A stretch of 64,000 bases of DNA from assembly GCF_004343155.1 (NCBI RefSeq), contig NZ_SMDC01000009.1, forward strand, positions 93,479 through 157,478, given 5' to 3'. This document shows, piece by piece, positions 8,777 through 17,684 of this stretch. Position numbers and translations under genes: made by a program. Position 1 is the first letter of the stretch. Each line of letters opens with the position of its first letter. The notes beneath the pieces were generated by a model. The model was not told the DNA's origin, did not search any database, and saw only the letters and a list, made by a program, of their open reading frames with translations. The DNA is from Marichromatium gracile (GTDB taxonomy: Bacteria; Pseudomonadota; Gammaproteobacteria; Chromatiales; Chromatiaceae).

Positions 8777-9400
8777 ATGTCCAGACTCGTCACAGCAGCC
8801 TCCATCCTCGTCCTCGGGGCCACCGCCACCGCCGCCAACGCCTGGTACGGCGCGCCCTACTACCCGGCGCCCATGACCCCGCAACAGCAGCAGGCGCTGG
8901 CCGAGCAGCAGCAGGCCTTCGCCGAGCGCCAGGCCCGGGCGATCGAGCAGGCGATGGAGGCACAGCGCCGCTTCATGGAGCAACAGGCGGGCGCCTTCGC
9001 CATGCCGCAGCAGCCCCCGGGCTTCGCCGACATGCCCGAGCCGCCGGCGATGCCCGCCTTCGGCGAATACCCGGAGATGCCCGAAATGCCCGGTATGCCG
9101 GAGATGCCGGGCATGCCCGAGATCCCCGGCATGGCCGACCTGCCCGAGCCGCCGGCCTTCGATCAGTACCCGAGCCCGCCGGCCTACGGCCAGCGCCCCG
9201 AGATGCCCGCGCGCGACGCCGACATCGAGGCCCGTCGTCAGGCGATCGAGACCTACCGCACCAAGGTGCGCGAGGCGATGGAGGCGCGCCGTGCCGCGAT
9301 CCAGGCGATGATGCCCGCCTATCCTCAGCGTGCGCCGATGTACCCCGCCGCACCCGCGGCAGGCGCACAGGCGCCGCAGGACGCCCAGCCCGCGGACTGA
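8777..9400 (+). CDS. Secreted Pro/Met/Gln-rich coiled-coil protein, candidate sulfur-globule protein
   Basis: A 207-residue exported protein. Residues 1-20 are a signal peptide ending near AANA-WYG. A Gln/Ala-rich helical stretch of about 60 residues follows (PMTPQQQQALAEQQQ onward). Then comes a low-complexity segment built on MPEMPGMP-type triplets and a second charged helical segment (about 140-180). In purple sulfur bacteria, intracytoplasmic-membrane-bounded sulfur globules are coated by small secreted proteins (SgpA-C, Gly/Tyr-rich) and by SgpD, described as coiled-coil. This composition, the signal peptide and the very strong promoter fit an SgpD-like role, but that is inference; a generic periplasmic structural protein is the alternative. 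Convergent with gshA. Confidence 0.6.
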   Translation: MSRLVTAASILVLGATATAANAWYGAPYYPAPMTPQQQQALAEQQQAFAERQARAIEQAMEAQRRFMEQQAGAFAMPQQPPGFADMPEPPAMPAFGEYPEMPEMPGMPEMPGMPEIPGMADLPEPPAFDQYPSPPAYGQRPEMPARDADIEARRQAIETYRTKVREAMEARRAAIQAMMPAYPQRAPMYPAAPAAGAQAPQDAQPAD

Positions 9401-9420
9401 CCGGCACTCCTCCCGTCCCT

Positions 9421-9440
9421 GGTCGCGTCCCGACGCGGCC
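9421..9440. terminator. Hairpin between convergent genes
   Basis: GGTCGCGTcccgACGCGGCC forms an 8-bp stem with one G-T wobble in the 45-bp gap between the Pro/Met-rich protein gene and gshA. It has no T-run. Its position suggests a bidirectional terminator. Confidence 0.45.
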
Positions 9441-9445
9441 GGGGG

Positions 9446-11044
9446 TCAGCTCGTCCTTCCCTCCTCCCGACCCTGGGCGAAATAGCGCGCCAGGAAGTCG
9501 TCGAAACTCTCCTCCTCTCCCGCTTCGAGCGCCCGCTGCTGCTGGTGCGAGTCGTGCGCCAAACGCTCGAACAGCGCCTGATGCGCGGCGCTCGGCCGCC
9601 GCTGCTGAAAATACGCGCGATGCGCGTTCGACATCCGCTGGGCGAAGGCGAAGAAGCCCTCGCCGTGGGCGCGCATCTCGGCGAGCACCCGCGCCGAGGG
9701 CGTGGCATCGGCATCGGCCACCTTGTCGCGCTGCGCGCGCAGGCTCGCCGCGCGCGGTCCGTCCTCGCCGCCGTCGAGCAGGAGCGCGAGCGCGGCGAAG
9801 CGATCGAGCAGCTCCTCGGCCCAGTCACGCAGTCGCGTCTCGCGCCCGGCGCGCACCAGGGTCAGTCCCGGCTCGCGCCCGCGGTGCGCGGTGAGCACCA
9901 GGTTGGTGTCGATCGCGCGACGCTCGGCGGCATCGATCAGCGGGCTCTCGGCGAGCACGCAGTGGAGCATCAGCAGCTCCATGAAGTGGAGCTGGGCGAG
10001 GCTCGTCCCGGTCGGCTCGAACACATCGATGTCGGGCGAACGCAGCTCGACATAGCGGATACCGCGACGGGCGAGCGCCAGGGTCGGGCGCTCCATCCAC
10101 TCGGTGAGCTGCTTGGGGCGTACCGTGCTGTAGTACTCGTTCTCGATCTGCAGCACGTTGGCGTTGAGCTGCTCGTAGCGATCACCGACCTTGACGCCGA
10201 TGCGCTGATACTCGGGACAGGGGGTCTCGATCGCCCAGGTGAGGGTGCGTACATACTCGGCGAGGCTGTCGTAGCTCGCCTTGATGCCGGTGCCCTCCTC
10301 CTGCTGGTTCTGATAGCCGATATCGCCCATCCGCAGCGAGGTGGCATGCGGATAGTAGAGGGTGGTGTCGTCGAAGTACTCGAGGTCGGTCTCCTGACCC
10401 TGCACGAAGCTCGCGCAGATCGCCGGCGAGGCGCCGAACAGATAGGGCACCAGCCAGCCGATGCGCTGCAGGTTGCGCAGCATCCCCATCTGCATGCGAT
10501 CGCGAAAGGCGCGCGGGTCGCCGCGCTCGCCCTCGATCGCCTGGAGTCGGTCCCAGAACCCCTCGCCGAAGGAGAAGTTGTAGTGGATCCCGGCGATCAC
10601 CTGCATGGTGCGCCCGTAGCGATTACCGAGCCCACGCCGATAGACGGTCTTCATCCGCGCGGCGTTGGAGCAGCCGTAGCGCGCCAGCGGGATGCGGCGG
10701 CCGCCCTCGAGCACGCAGGGCATGCTGGTCGCCCACAGCAGTTCGTCGTCGAGATGCTGGTGGACATGGGCGTGGAGGTCGGCGAGGAAGCCGAGCGCCT
10801 CCTCCGCGTTGGCCAGCGCCGGGGTGATCAGTTCGAGCAGCGCCTCGGAGAAGTCGGTGGTGATGTAGGGATGGGTGAGCGCGGCGCCGAGCGCTGCCGG
10901 GTGCGGGGTGGCGGCGAGCTGGCCACCGGCGGAGACGCGCAACCCCTCCTTCTCCAGTCCGACGCGGTTGCCGGCGAACAGCGGGACGGTGGCGCCGGCG
11001 AGTCGCTCGACACGGCGCGCGTAGATCGATCGGGGGTCGTTCAA
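9446..11044 (-). CDS. gshA: Glutamate-cysteine ligase (proteobacterial type)
   Basis: Cytoplasmic enzyme for the first, rate-limiting step of glutathione synthesis: ATP-dependent joining of Glu and Cys. Its 532 residues are close to the E. coli enzyme (518), with the diagnostic blocks LEKEGLRV, ALTHPYITTDFSEALLE, GRTMQVIAGIHYNFS and QLNANVLQIENEYY. The start is a TTG at 11044 preceded by AAGGA at about 9 bp; E. coli gshA also uses TTG. There is no gshB beside it. It follows prc on the same strand after 71 bp and may be transcribed with it. Glutathione (or its amide in Chromatiaceae) matters for sulfur metabolism in these bacteria. Confidence 0.95.
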   Translation of the reverse strand: MNDPRSIYARRVERLAGATVPLFAGNRVGLEKEGLRVSAGGQLAATPHPAALGAALTHPYITTDFSEALLELITPALANAEEALGFLADLHAHVHQHLDDELLWATSMPCVLEGGRRIPLARYGCSNAARMKTVYRRGLGNRYGRTMQVIAGIHYNFSFGEGFWDRLQAIEGERGDPRAFRDRMQMGMLRNLQRIGWLVPYLFGASPAICASFVQGQETDLEYFDDTTLYYPHATSLRMGDIGYQNQQEEGTGIKASYDSLAEYVRTLTWAIETPCPEYQRIGVKVGDRYEQLNANVLQIENEYYSTVRPKQLTEWMERPTLALARRGIRYVELRSPDIDVFEPTGTSLAQLHFMELLMLHCVLAESPLIDAAERRAIDTNLVLTAHRGREPGLTLVRAGRETRLRDWAEELLDRFAALALLLDGGEDGPRAASLRAQRDKVADADATPSARVLAEMRAHGEGFFAFAQRMSNAHRAYFQQRRPSAAHQALFERLAHDSHQQQRALEAGEEESFDDFLARYFAQGREEGRTS

Positions 11045-11115
11045 AGGGGGTGTCCTTGAGTCTTGCGAGGAATCGGCCGGACGCCGTCGGCGTCCGGCCA
11101 GGAGGTGCTGCGGCG

Positions 11116-13218
11116 TCAGTTGGTCATCGCCGCGCGCGGCTGGGCATGACGGCCGAGCAGGATGCCGTCGGCGAGGATGCGCGCGGCCTCCTCGACCTGG
11201 ATGCGCGAGATCGCCTCGCGCTGGGCCTCGAGCGCCTCCTCATCGATCGGGTCCGCGTCCTCGTCGACCGGGGTGATGCCCTGGGCGCGCAGGAAACGGT
11301 CCTGATGCCCCTTGAAGGCCGACTCCAAGCGCTCGTCCTCGGCGCGCCGCTGCGCCTCGTTGAGCGAGACCTGGGTGCGCTCCTCCATCTCGCGCAACAG
11401 CTTGCCGCGCTCGGTGAGCATGCGGAAACCGAGATCGTCGGCGATGCGCCCCTGCGACTTGCGCACCAGGGTCTCGACCCCGCCGGCCATGTCGAGATGA
11501 CGGTAGTCCGCGGGCGAGATCCGCGTCCACGGCAGCGGGTTGTCGAGCGCACGCTCGCCGTGGTCGATGACGGTATCGGCGGTGGGGAAGCGGATATCCG
11601 GCTCGACCCCGCGCAGCTGGGTGCTGCCGCCGCTGATGCGGAAGAACTCGGCCATGGTCAGGCGCAGTCGACCGAGATCGGCCTGCTCGCCGGGGACATA
11701 GCGGTTGAGATCGATCAGGGTCTGCACCGTGCCCTTGCCGAAGGTCGGCTCGCCGATCACCCAGCCGCGACCGTAGTCCTGGATGGCCGCGGCGAAGATC
11801 TCCGAGGCCGAGGCGCTGTCACGATCGACCAGCACCGCCAGGGGGCCGGTGTAGAGCACCCCGGACTCGGGATCGGACTCGACCTCGACGCGACCGAAGG
11901 CGTCCTTGACCTGCACCACCGGCCCGGTGTCGATGAACAGCCCGGTGAGCGCGGTGGCCTCGGCCAGCGAGCCGCCGCCGTTGGCGCGCAGATCGATCAG
12001 CAGGCCGCTGACGCCCTGCATCACCAGCTCGTCGATCAGCGCGCGCACATCACGGGTGGTGCTGCGGAAGTCGCGTCGGCCCTCGCCCTCGGCCTGGAAG
12101 TCGCGATAGAAGGCGGGGATCTCGATCACCCCGACGCGCACCCCCGGGGTGGCCGCGAGATCGTCGATGACATAGCTCTTGGCTGCCTGGTCCTCGAGCT
12201 TGATCTCATTGCGCACCAGCGCGACCTCGCGCGCCCGCGCGCTCACCCCGGCGCCCTTGGAGAGCAGCTGCAACCGCACCACCGAGCCCTTGGGGCCGCG
12301 GATCTTCTCCACCACGTCCTCGAGACGCCAGCCGACGACATCCTCGAAGGCCCCGTCGAGCCCCTGGCCGACGCCGACGATCTGATCGCCGCTGTGCACC
12401 TGACCCGACTCGCGCGCCGGGCCGCCGGGGACCGTACTCTGCACCACGGTGTACTCGTTGTCGGCGCGCAGCACCGCACCGATGCCCTCGAGCGAGAGCT
12501 TCATGCTGATGTCGAAGTTCTCCGAGGTGCTCGGCGACATGTAGCTGGTGTGCGGCTCCAGCGCCAGGGTGTAGGCGTTCATGAAGGCCTGGAAGACGTC
12601 GTCGCGGTCGAACTGCTCGATGCGCCGTGCCAACCCCTCGTAGCGTTTGCGCAGCCGCTCGCGGATATCGGCGTCGTCGCGATCGGCCAGGCGCAGCACC
12701 AGGAAGTCGTTCTTCACCCGCTTGCGCCAGCGCTCGTCGAGCTCGGCGCCGTCCTCGGCCCAGGCGTCCTCGGGCGGCTCGAGGGCGTAGTGTTCGTCGC
12801 GAGTAAAGTCGAATTCGCCCTGCAGCAGCCGCAACGCGTAGTCGACGCGGTCGTCGACGCGCATGCGATAGAGCCGGAAGACGTCGAAGGCGGTGTCGAG
12901 TTCACCGCGGCGCAGTCGCTCATCGAGCCGACGGCCGCCGTCCTCGAAGCGACTCACGTCGCGGGCGAGGAAGAAGGACTTGCTCGGATCGAGGGCGTCG
13001 AGATAGTTCGCCAGCACCGCCTGGGCGAAGGCCGGATCGAGCGAGAGCTTGCGATAGTGGTAACGCTCGAGCACCTTGTTGATGACCACCGCCGACTTGG
13101 TCTGCTCGGGGACCGGATAGAGGTCGGCGAGCGCCACCGGTCGCGGCGAGGCGACGGCCAGCCCTGCGGTCAGCAGCAAGGCGATGAGGAAGGGATACCG
13201 GAGGGGACGCGGTCTCAT
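11116..13218 (-). CDS. prc: Tail-specific (C-terminal processing) periplasmic protease
   Basis: Periplasmic serine protease of peptidase family S41A that degrades ssrA-like tagged proteins and processes envelope proteins. The ATG at 13218 gives 700 residues and places a signal peptide at the N-terminus (RYPFLIALLLTAGLAVAS). A PDZ domain lies roughly at residues 225-310. The catalytic domain follows, with LLIDLRANGGGS and the serine/lysine dyad region VLVDRDSASASEIFAAAIQDYGR (residues split here: Ser in DSASASE, Lys in FGKGTVQ). The C-terminal region is Arg/Glu-rich. A longer open frame upstream would put basic low-complexity sequence before the signal peptide and is rejected. Confidence 0.93.
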   Translation of the reverse strand: MRPRPLRYPFLIALLLTAGLAVASPRPVALADLYPVPEQTKSAVVINKVLERYHYRKLSLDPAFAQAVLANYLDALDPSKSFFLARDVSRFEDGGRRLDERLRRGELDTAFDVFRLYRMRVDDRVDYALRLLQGEFDFTRDEHYALEPPEDAWAEDGAELDERWRKRVKNDFLVLRLADRDDADIRERLRKRYEGLARRIEQFDRDDVFQAFMNAYTLALEPHTSYMSPSTSENFDISMKLSLEGIGAVLRADNEYTVVQSTVPGGPARESGQVHSGDQIVGVGQGLDGAFEDVVGWRLEDVVEKIRGPKGSVVRLQLLSKGAGVSARAREVALVRNEIKLEDQAAKSYVIDDLAATPGVRVGVIEIPAFYRDFQAEGEGRRDFRSTTRDVRALIDELVMQGVSGLLIDLRANGGGSLAEATALTGLFIDTGPVVQVKDAFGRVEVESDPESGVLYTGPLAVLVDRDSASASEIFAAAIQDYGRGWVIGEPTFGKGTVQTLIDLNRYVPGEQADLGRLRLTMAEFFRISGGSTQLRGVEPDIRFPTADTVIDHGERALDNPLPWTRISPADYRHLDMAGGVETLVRKSQGRIADDLGFRMLTERGKLLREMEERTQVSLNEAQRRAEDERLESAFKGHQDRFLRAQGITPVDEDADPIDEEALEAQREAISRIQVEEAARILADGILLGRHAQPRAAMTN

Positions 13219-13365
13219 GAGCGGTACTCGTGTTCTGACCCCCGCCTGGCGGGGGCTGACGGTTGGCGGAGGGGTGGCGCGCCGCGCCGGGGAGGTGCGG
13301 CAGCGACGACGAGAGCCGCGCGGACAGCTCCCGACACCCCGTCCCATGGGGTCGAATTAAGGCCG

Positions 13366-13395
13366 ATTATCGAGGGCTTCAACGCGCCGGCGCAA
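13366..13395 (-). promoter_or_regulatory. Possible prc promoter overlapping a hairpin
   Basis: On the minus strand TTGCGC (13390-13395) and GATAAT (13366-13371) are 18 bp apart. The -35 overlaps a perfect 10-bp stem, CGCGCCGGCG/CGCCGGCGCG (13383-13111 numbering not implied; arms at 13383-13392 and 13402-13411), that follows the def stop codon. One stretch may serve as terminator of def and promoter of prc. Moderate support only. Confidence 0.35.
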
Positions 13396-13435
13396 CGTCG
13401 CCGCCGGCGCGCCCCCGTGATCGCCACCGACGCGC

Positions 13436-13963
13436 TCAGGCCGCCGGCTTGGATTTCTTCTTCTTGGCGTAGGTCTTGCGCTGGTACAGATCGGTGCGTC
13501 GGCTCACCACCCGGTCGACGAACAGCATGCCGTCGAGATGGTCGATCTCGTGCTGCACCGCGCGCGCCTCGTAGCCCTCCATCTCGTACTCGTGGACCGC
13601 GCCCTCGGGGTCCTGGGCACGCAGCCGGATCTGGGTGGCGCGGATCACGTTGCCGGTGTAGTCGGGTACCGACAGACAGCCCTCGCGGCCCATCTCGTAG
13701 CCTTCCCAGTGGACGATCTCGGGGTTGACCAGCACCAGGTTGCCGTGATTCGGGGTCTTGGGTCGCGACGAGCAGTCGACGATCACGATGCGTTCGAAGC
13801 GCCCCACCTGGGGCGCGGCGATGCCGACGGCGGCGGGGCCGTCCTGACGGGTCTCCTCGAGATCGGCGACGAAGTCGCGCAGCGCGGCGTCGAAGTGCTC
13901 GACCGGGGTCGAGACCTGCTTGAGCCGCGGGTCCGGGAGTTTCAGTATGTCGAGTATCGCCAT
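13436..13963 (-). CDS. def: Peptide deformylase
   Basis: Removes the N-terminal formyl group from nascent proteins on the ribosome. The three family motifs are intact: VGIAAPQVG (46-54), EGCLSVP (94-100, metal ligand Cys96) and HEIDHLDG (138-145, ligands His138 and His142, catalytic Glu139). The 175 residues end in a Lys-rich tail (KKKKSK). It is last in the rluD-pgeF-gcvR-like-def run, 3 bp after the preceding stop, and is not paired with fmt as in E. coli. Confidence 0.95.
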   Translation of the reverse strand: MAILDILKLPDPRLKQVSTPVEHFDAALRDFVADLEETRQDGPAAVGIAAPQVGRFERIVIVDCSSRPKTPNHGNLVLVNPEIVHWEGYEMGREGCLSVPDYTGNVIRATQIRLRAQDPEGAVHEYEMEGYEARAVQHEIDHLDGMLFVDRVVSRRTDLYQRKTYAKKKKSKPAA

Positions 13964-13966
13964 CGT

Positions 13967-14488
13967 TCAGCCGATCATCAGGTCGATGGCGGCGACGTCG
14001 ACCGAGACGCCGCGCGCATCCAGTCCGGCGAGCGCCTCGACCAGCCTCTCCACGGGCCGCTCGCTGTGACCCTGGATGTTCATGATGTAGAGCGGGCTGG
14101 CGCTGTCGCCGGCGACGTCCGACTCCAGCTCGAGGATGTGGAAGCCCTCGGCGGCCAACGCCTCGGTGACGTCGGCGACGATGCCGGTACGATCGGCCCC
14201 GCTCACCCGCACCTGGACGTTGGGCAGCAGGTGCTGGTGCAGCTCGCCGTTGACGGTATCGATGTGCAGGCGCAGCCCGAGTTCATCGGCCACCGGCGCA
14301 AGCGCCGCGCGCAGCGCCGACTCGGGCTGCTCGGTGGCGACCATCATCATGATGGTGAAGTTGCCGCCGAGACGCAGCATCGAGGCCTCGCCGAGGTTGC
14401 AGCCGACACCGCAGAGCGCGCGGGTGACGCGCGAGACGATCCCGGGGCGGTCGGCACCGACCAGGGTCAGCATCATCCAATCAGACAT
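13967..14488 (-). CDS. gcvR: ACT-domain protein, GcvR (glycine cleavage repressor) family
   Basis: A 173-residue protein with two ACT domains, about residues 5-80 (MLTLVGADRPGIVSRVTRAL) and 92-170 (VRVSGADRTGIVADVTEAL). This is the architecture of GcvR, which in E. coli binds GcvA and represses the glycine-cleavage operon when glycine is low. There is no gcvA or gcv operon nearby, so the regulatory target here is unknown. The start overlaps the pgeF stop by 8 bp and the stop is 3 bp before def, so the genes are cotranscribed. Confidence 0.8.
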   Translation of the reverse strand: MSDWMMLTLVGADRPGIVSRVTRALCGVGCNLGEASMLRLGGNFTIMMMVATEQPESALRAALAPVADELGLRLHIDTVNGELHQHLLPNVQVRVSGADRTGIVADVTEALAAEGFHILELESDVAGDSASPLYIMNIQGHSERPVERLVEALAGLDARGVSVDVAAIDLMIG

Positions 14489-15245
14489 GTTCAGGGTCTC
14501 CAGTGGACGCGGCGGCGGTCGGATCGAGCCAGATCAGGCTCGCCTGCCGACCGGTGACACCGTCGCGCCGGTAAGAAAAGAATCGTTGGGGATCGATATG
14601 GGTGCACAGATCGCCGCCGTAAACCGCCGTGACTCCGGCGCCCACCAATCGTTGACGGGCAAGCACGAACAGGTCGGCCAACCAGCGGTCGTCGCGTCCC
14701 CGGCGGAAGGCGTCGGCGGCGGCCGGATCGAGGTCGACGAAGCGCTCGCGTACCTCGGGGCCGACCTCGAAGGCATCCGGGCCGATCGCCGGTCCCAGCC
14801 AGGCGAGCAGCCGCGAGGGCGCAATCGCCAGCGCCGCGACCGCACGCTCGATCACCCCGTCGGCCAGACCGCGCCAACCGGCATGCACCGCCGCCACCCG
14901 GGTGCCCTCACGATCGCACAGCAGCAACGGCAGACAGTCGGCGGTGAGCACCGCGCAGACCCGTCCCGGGCGCAGGCTCACCGCCGCATCGGCCCGGCAG
15001 CCGGGCGCGGCTGTGTCGTCGGCGACGACACAGCCGTGGACCTGTTCGAGCCACAGCGGCTCCTCGGGCAACCCGGCCTGGTCGCGCAACAGGGCGCGGT
15101 TGCGCGCCACCCGCGCCGGATCGTCACCGACATGGGTGGCGAGATTGAGCCCGGCGTAGGGGGCTTCGCTGAGGCCACCGGCGCGGGTGGTCGAGAACGC
15201 CCGCACCCGCGCCGGGGCGGGCCAGTCAGGTCGGATCGGCGTCAT
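14481..15245 (-). CDS. pgeF: PgeF/YfiH (DUF152) peptidoglycan-editing multicopper-oxidoreductase-like protein
   Basis: Member of the YfiH/laccase-domain family. E. coli PgeF edits peptidoglycan precursors by removing misincorporated L-serine from UDP-MurNAc; other members act as purine nucleoside phosphorylases. The ATG at 15245 overlaps the end of rluD by 20 bp and gives 254 residues. Key blocks are GLNLATHVGDDP, LEQVHGCVV (metal His), VLTADCLPLLL (Cys), VAAVHAGWRGL (His) and LGPAIGP. The rluD-pgeF order is widely conserved in gammaproteobacteria and supports the call. The exact substrate cannot be decided from sequence. Confidence 0.9.
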   Translation of the reverse strand: MTPIRPDWPAPARVRAFSTTRAGGLSEAPYAGLNLATHVGDDPARVARNRALLRDQAGLPEEPLWLEQVHGCVVADDTAAPGCRADAAVSLRPGRVCAVLTADCLPLLLCDREGTRVAAVHAGWRGLADGVIERAVAALAIAPSRLLAWLGPAIGPDAFEVGPEVRERFVDLDPAAADAFRRGRDDRWLADLFVLARQRLVGAGVTAVYGGDLCTHIDPQRFFSYRRDGVTGRQASLIWLDPTAAASTGDPEHV

Positions 15246-16239
15246 CCTCGCTCTCCTCGCGCAGCTGCGCGAGCAGCGCCTCCAGATCAGCGGCCATCGC
15301 CACCTCCCAGTGCAGCTCGCGCCCGTCCTCGGGGTGGCGCAACCCGAGCCGGATGGCGTGCAGCGCCTGGCGCGGGAAGTGTTGCAGTGCCTCGCGCAGC
15401 GCCACGCTGCAGCCGCGCGGCGGGCGCGGGCGACCGCCATAGAGACGGTCGCCGACCAGGGGATAACGCAGGTGCGACATGTGCACGCGGATCTGGTGGG
15501 TGCGCCCGGTCTCGAGCTCGACGGCGAGCAGGGTGTGGCCGGGGAAGCGTTCGAGCACCCGGTAGTGGCTCACCGCCGGACGCCCGCCGGCGACCACCGC
15601 CATGCGCGTGCGCTGGGTGGGGTGGCGCCCCACCGGGGCCTCGACCCGAGCGCCGGCGACACACTCGCCGATCACCAGGGCGCGATACTCGCGATGGACC
15701 TCGCGCAGCCGCAGCTGCTCGACCAGCGAGCGATGGGCGGCGAGCGTCTTGGCCACCACCAACAGCCCCGAGGTGTCCTTGTCGAGACGGTGGACGATCC
15801 CGGCGCGCGGCAGCGCCGCCAGCCCCGGATCGTGGTGCAGCAGCGCGTTCTGCAGGGTGCCGTCGGGGTTGCCGGCGGCGGGGTGGACGACCAGCCCGGC
15901 GGGCTTGTTGACCACCAGCAGGGCGTCGTCCTCGTGGACGATGTCGAGCGCGATCGGCTGCGCCACACAGCGCTCGTCGAGCGCCAGGGTGGCGGCGAGC
16001 CGGATGCGCTCGCCGCCCCAGACCTTGTCGCGCGGACGCCGACGCTGGTCGTCGACCACAAGCTCGCCGGACTCGATCCATTGCTGCAGGCGGCTGCGCG
16101 AGAACTCCGGCAGCAGTTCGGCGAGCACCTGGTCGAGGCGGCGTCCGGCGTGGCCGGGCCCGAGCACCAGATCACGCTCGATGCGTTGGTGTGCGACTCC
16201 GACGTTCACGCGCACACCGCCCGGCGCCGGGGACGGCAA
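15226..16239 (-). CDS. rluD: Ribosomal large subunit pseudouridine synthase D
   Basis: Modifies U1911, U1915 and U1917 of 23S rRNA in helix 69. An N-terminal S4 RNA-binding domain (about 30-95, RLDQVLAELLPEFSRSRLQQWI) precedes the RsuA/RluD catalytic domain. The catalytic Asp lies in GIVHRLDKDTSGLLVV, and the later RTHQIRVHMSHLRYPLVGD block is intact. The 337 residues are close to E. coli RluD (326). It is divergent from bamD with a 66-bp gap, the usual arrangement with the bamD/comL gene, and it heads the rluD-pgeF-gcvR-def operon. An in-frame GTG 27 bp inside could also be the start. Confidence 0.94.
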   Translation of the reverse strand: MPSPAPGGVRVNVGVAHQRIERDLVLGPGHAGRRLDQVLAELLPEFSRSRLQQWIESGELVVDDQRRRPRDKVWGGERIRLAATLALDERCVAQPIALDIVHEDDALLVVNKPAGLVVHPAAGNPDGTLQNALLHHDPGLAALPRAGIVHRLDKDTSGLLVVAKTLAAHRSLVEQLRLREVHREYRALVIGECVAGARVEAPVGRHPTQRTRMAVVAGGRPAVSHYRVLERFPGHTLLAVELETGRTHQIRVHMSHLRYPLVGDRLYGGRPRPPRGCSVALREALQHFPRQALHAIRLGLRHPEDGRELHWEVAMAADLEALLAQLREESEDDADPT

Positions 16240-16305
16240 AGGGGGGCGCTGGCGTGGACGCCTTCGCGTATACTGGGATGATTTTCGAACAGGTATTCCA
16301 CGGAC

Positions 16306-17133
16306 ATGCCAAGAACGTTAACACGACTTCCCGCGCTGCTGCTCGTCGCGCTGCTCACCGGCTGCGGCGTGTTCGGCGAGGAGATCGACCAGACCGCGAA
16401 CTGGGGTGCGTCCAAGCTCTACGCCGAGGCCGCCGCCGAACTCGACGCGGGCAACTACACACGGGCGATCGAATACTACGAAAAACTCGAGGCGCGCTAC
16501 CCGTTCGGGCGCTACGCCATGCAGGCCCAGCTCGATGCGGCCTACGCCAATTATCGCGCCGACGAACCGGAAGCGGCGCTGGCTGCGGCCGATCGCTTCA
16601 TCAAGCTCTACCCGCAGAACCCCTTCGTCGACTATGCCTACTACCTCAAGGGCATCGTCAACTACAACCGCAGCGTCGGCTTCCTCGACCGCTATATCCC
16701 CACCGATCCGTCGCAGCGCGACCCCGGCTCGGCGCTCGACGCCTTCGAGGACTTCGCCATCCTCGTCGAGCGCTTCCCGCAGAGCCGCTACGCCGCCGAT
16801 GCCCGTCAGCGCATGCTCTATCTGCGCAACAACCTCGCCAAGCACGAGGTCAACGTCGCGCGCTACTACATGAAGCGGGGTGCCTATCTGGCGGCGGCCA
16901 ACCGCGCCGAATACGTCATCCAGCGCTTCCAGCGCACCAGCGCGGTGGAGGGTGCCCTGGAGGTGATGATCGACGCCTACGAGGCGCTCGGCAAGGAGGC
17001 GCTCGCCGCCGACGCGCGTCGGGTGCTCGAGGTCAACCGCGAGGCCGGACGCTTCATCGACGACACGCCCAAGCCCGAGGACATCAGTCTCGCGCGCAAG
17101 GTCTGGGACTATCTCAGCCTCGACGAGAACTGA
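16306..17133 (+). CDS. bamD: Outer membrane assembly lipoprotein BamD
   Basis: Essential lipoprotein of the BAM complex that inserts beta-barrel proteins in the outer membrane. A 275-residue protein with a signal peptide and lipobox LLTGC (Cys about residue 20), then TPR-type helical repeats (AAELDAGNYTRAIEYYEKLEARYPFG and following). Length is as usual for the family (E. coli 245, often longer). Divergent from rluD; a TATACT at 16269-16274 may be its -10. Convergent with glnB. Confidence 0.95.
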   Translation: MPRTLTRLPALLLVALLTGCGVFGEEIDQTANWGASKLYAEAAAELDAGNYTRAIEYYEKLEARYPFGRYAMQAQLDAAYANYRADEPEAALAAADRFIKLYPQNPFVDYAYYLKGIVNYNRSVGFLDRYIPTDPSQRDPGSALDAFEDFAILVERFPQSRYAADARQRMLYLRNNLAKHEVNVARYYMKRGAYLAAANRAEYVIQRFQRTSAVEGALEVMIDAYEALGKEALAADARRVLEVNREAGRFIDDTPKPEDISLARKVWDYLSLDEN

Positions 17134-17200
17134 GCCCGCCCCTCGGGACGCCCTCCCCTCACACAGCGTCAGCGATCGGCCGTAACCCCCGACGGTGTGC

Positions 17201-17221
17201 AGGGGCGCGGCGGGCGCCCCT
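17201..17221. terminator. Hairpin between convergent bamD and glnB
   Basis: AGGGGCGCggcggGCGCCCCT is a perfect 8-bp stem 12 bp beyond the glnB stop and 67 bp beyond the bamD stop. There is no T-run. Probably a bidirectional terminator. Confidence 0.5.
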
Positions 17222-17232
17222 CGGCAAACCGG

Positions 17233-17592
<360 letters not shown>

Positions 17593-17614
17593 TCACGGCC
17601 TGGCCGTGAGTATA
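17593..17614 (-). promoter_or_regulatory. Palindrome and -10 site upstream of glnB
   Basis: A perfect 8-1-8 palindrome, TCACGGCCtGGCCGTGA (17593-17609), abuts a minus-strand -10-like TATACT (17609-17614). It begins 22 bp from the glnB start. It could be an operator or an RNA hairpin in the leader. No convincing -35 is seen. Confidence 0.45.
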
Positions 17615-17627
17615 CGTTTGCGTCCGG

Positions 17628-17666
17628 GCAAAAGACAGCGAGCCCCGGGCGCGGCGCGGGGCTCGC
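17628..17666 (-). terminator. Intrinsic terminator of nadE
   Basis: A perfect 10-bp stem, GCGAGCCCCG/CGGGGCTCGC (arms 17638-17647 and 17657-17666, 9-nt loop), is followed on the minus strand by TGTCTTTTG. It lies 18 bp after the nadE stop and separates nadE from the glnB promoter. Confidence 0.75.
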
Positions 17667-17684
17667 AGGCGTTCGCATCGGGGT

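Noticed and set aside
11050..13728. An 892-codon frame antisense to prc, and similar long frames at 57143-59590 and 37673-40663
   Set aside because: Each lies opposite a clear family member (Prc, CvrA, ValS) and shows only antisense-type composition.
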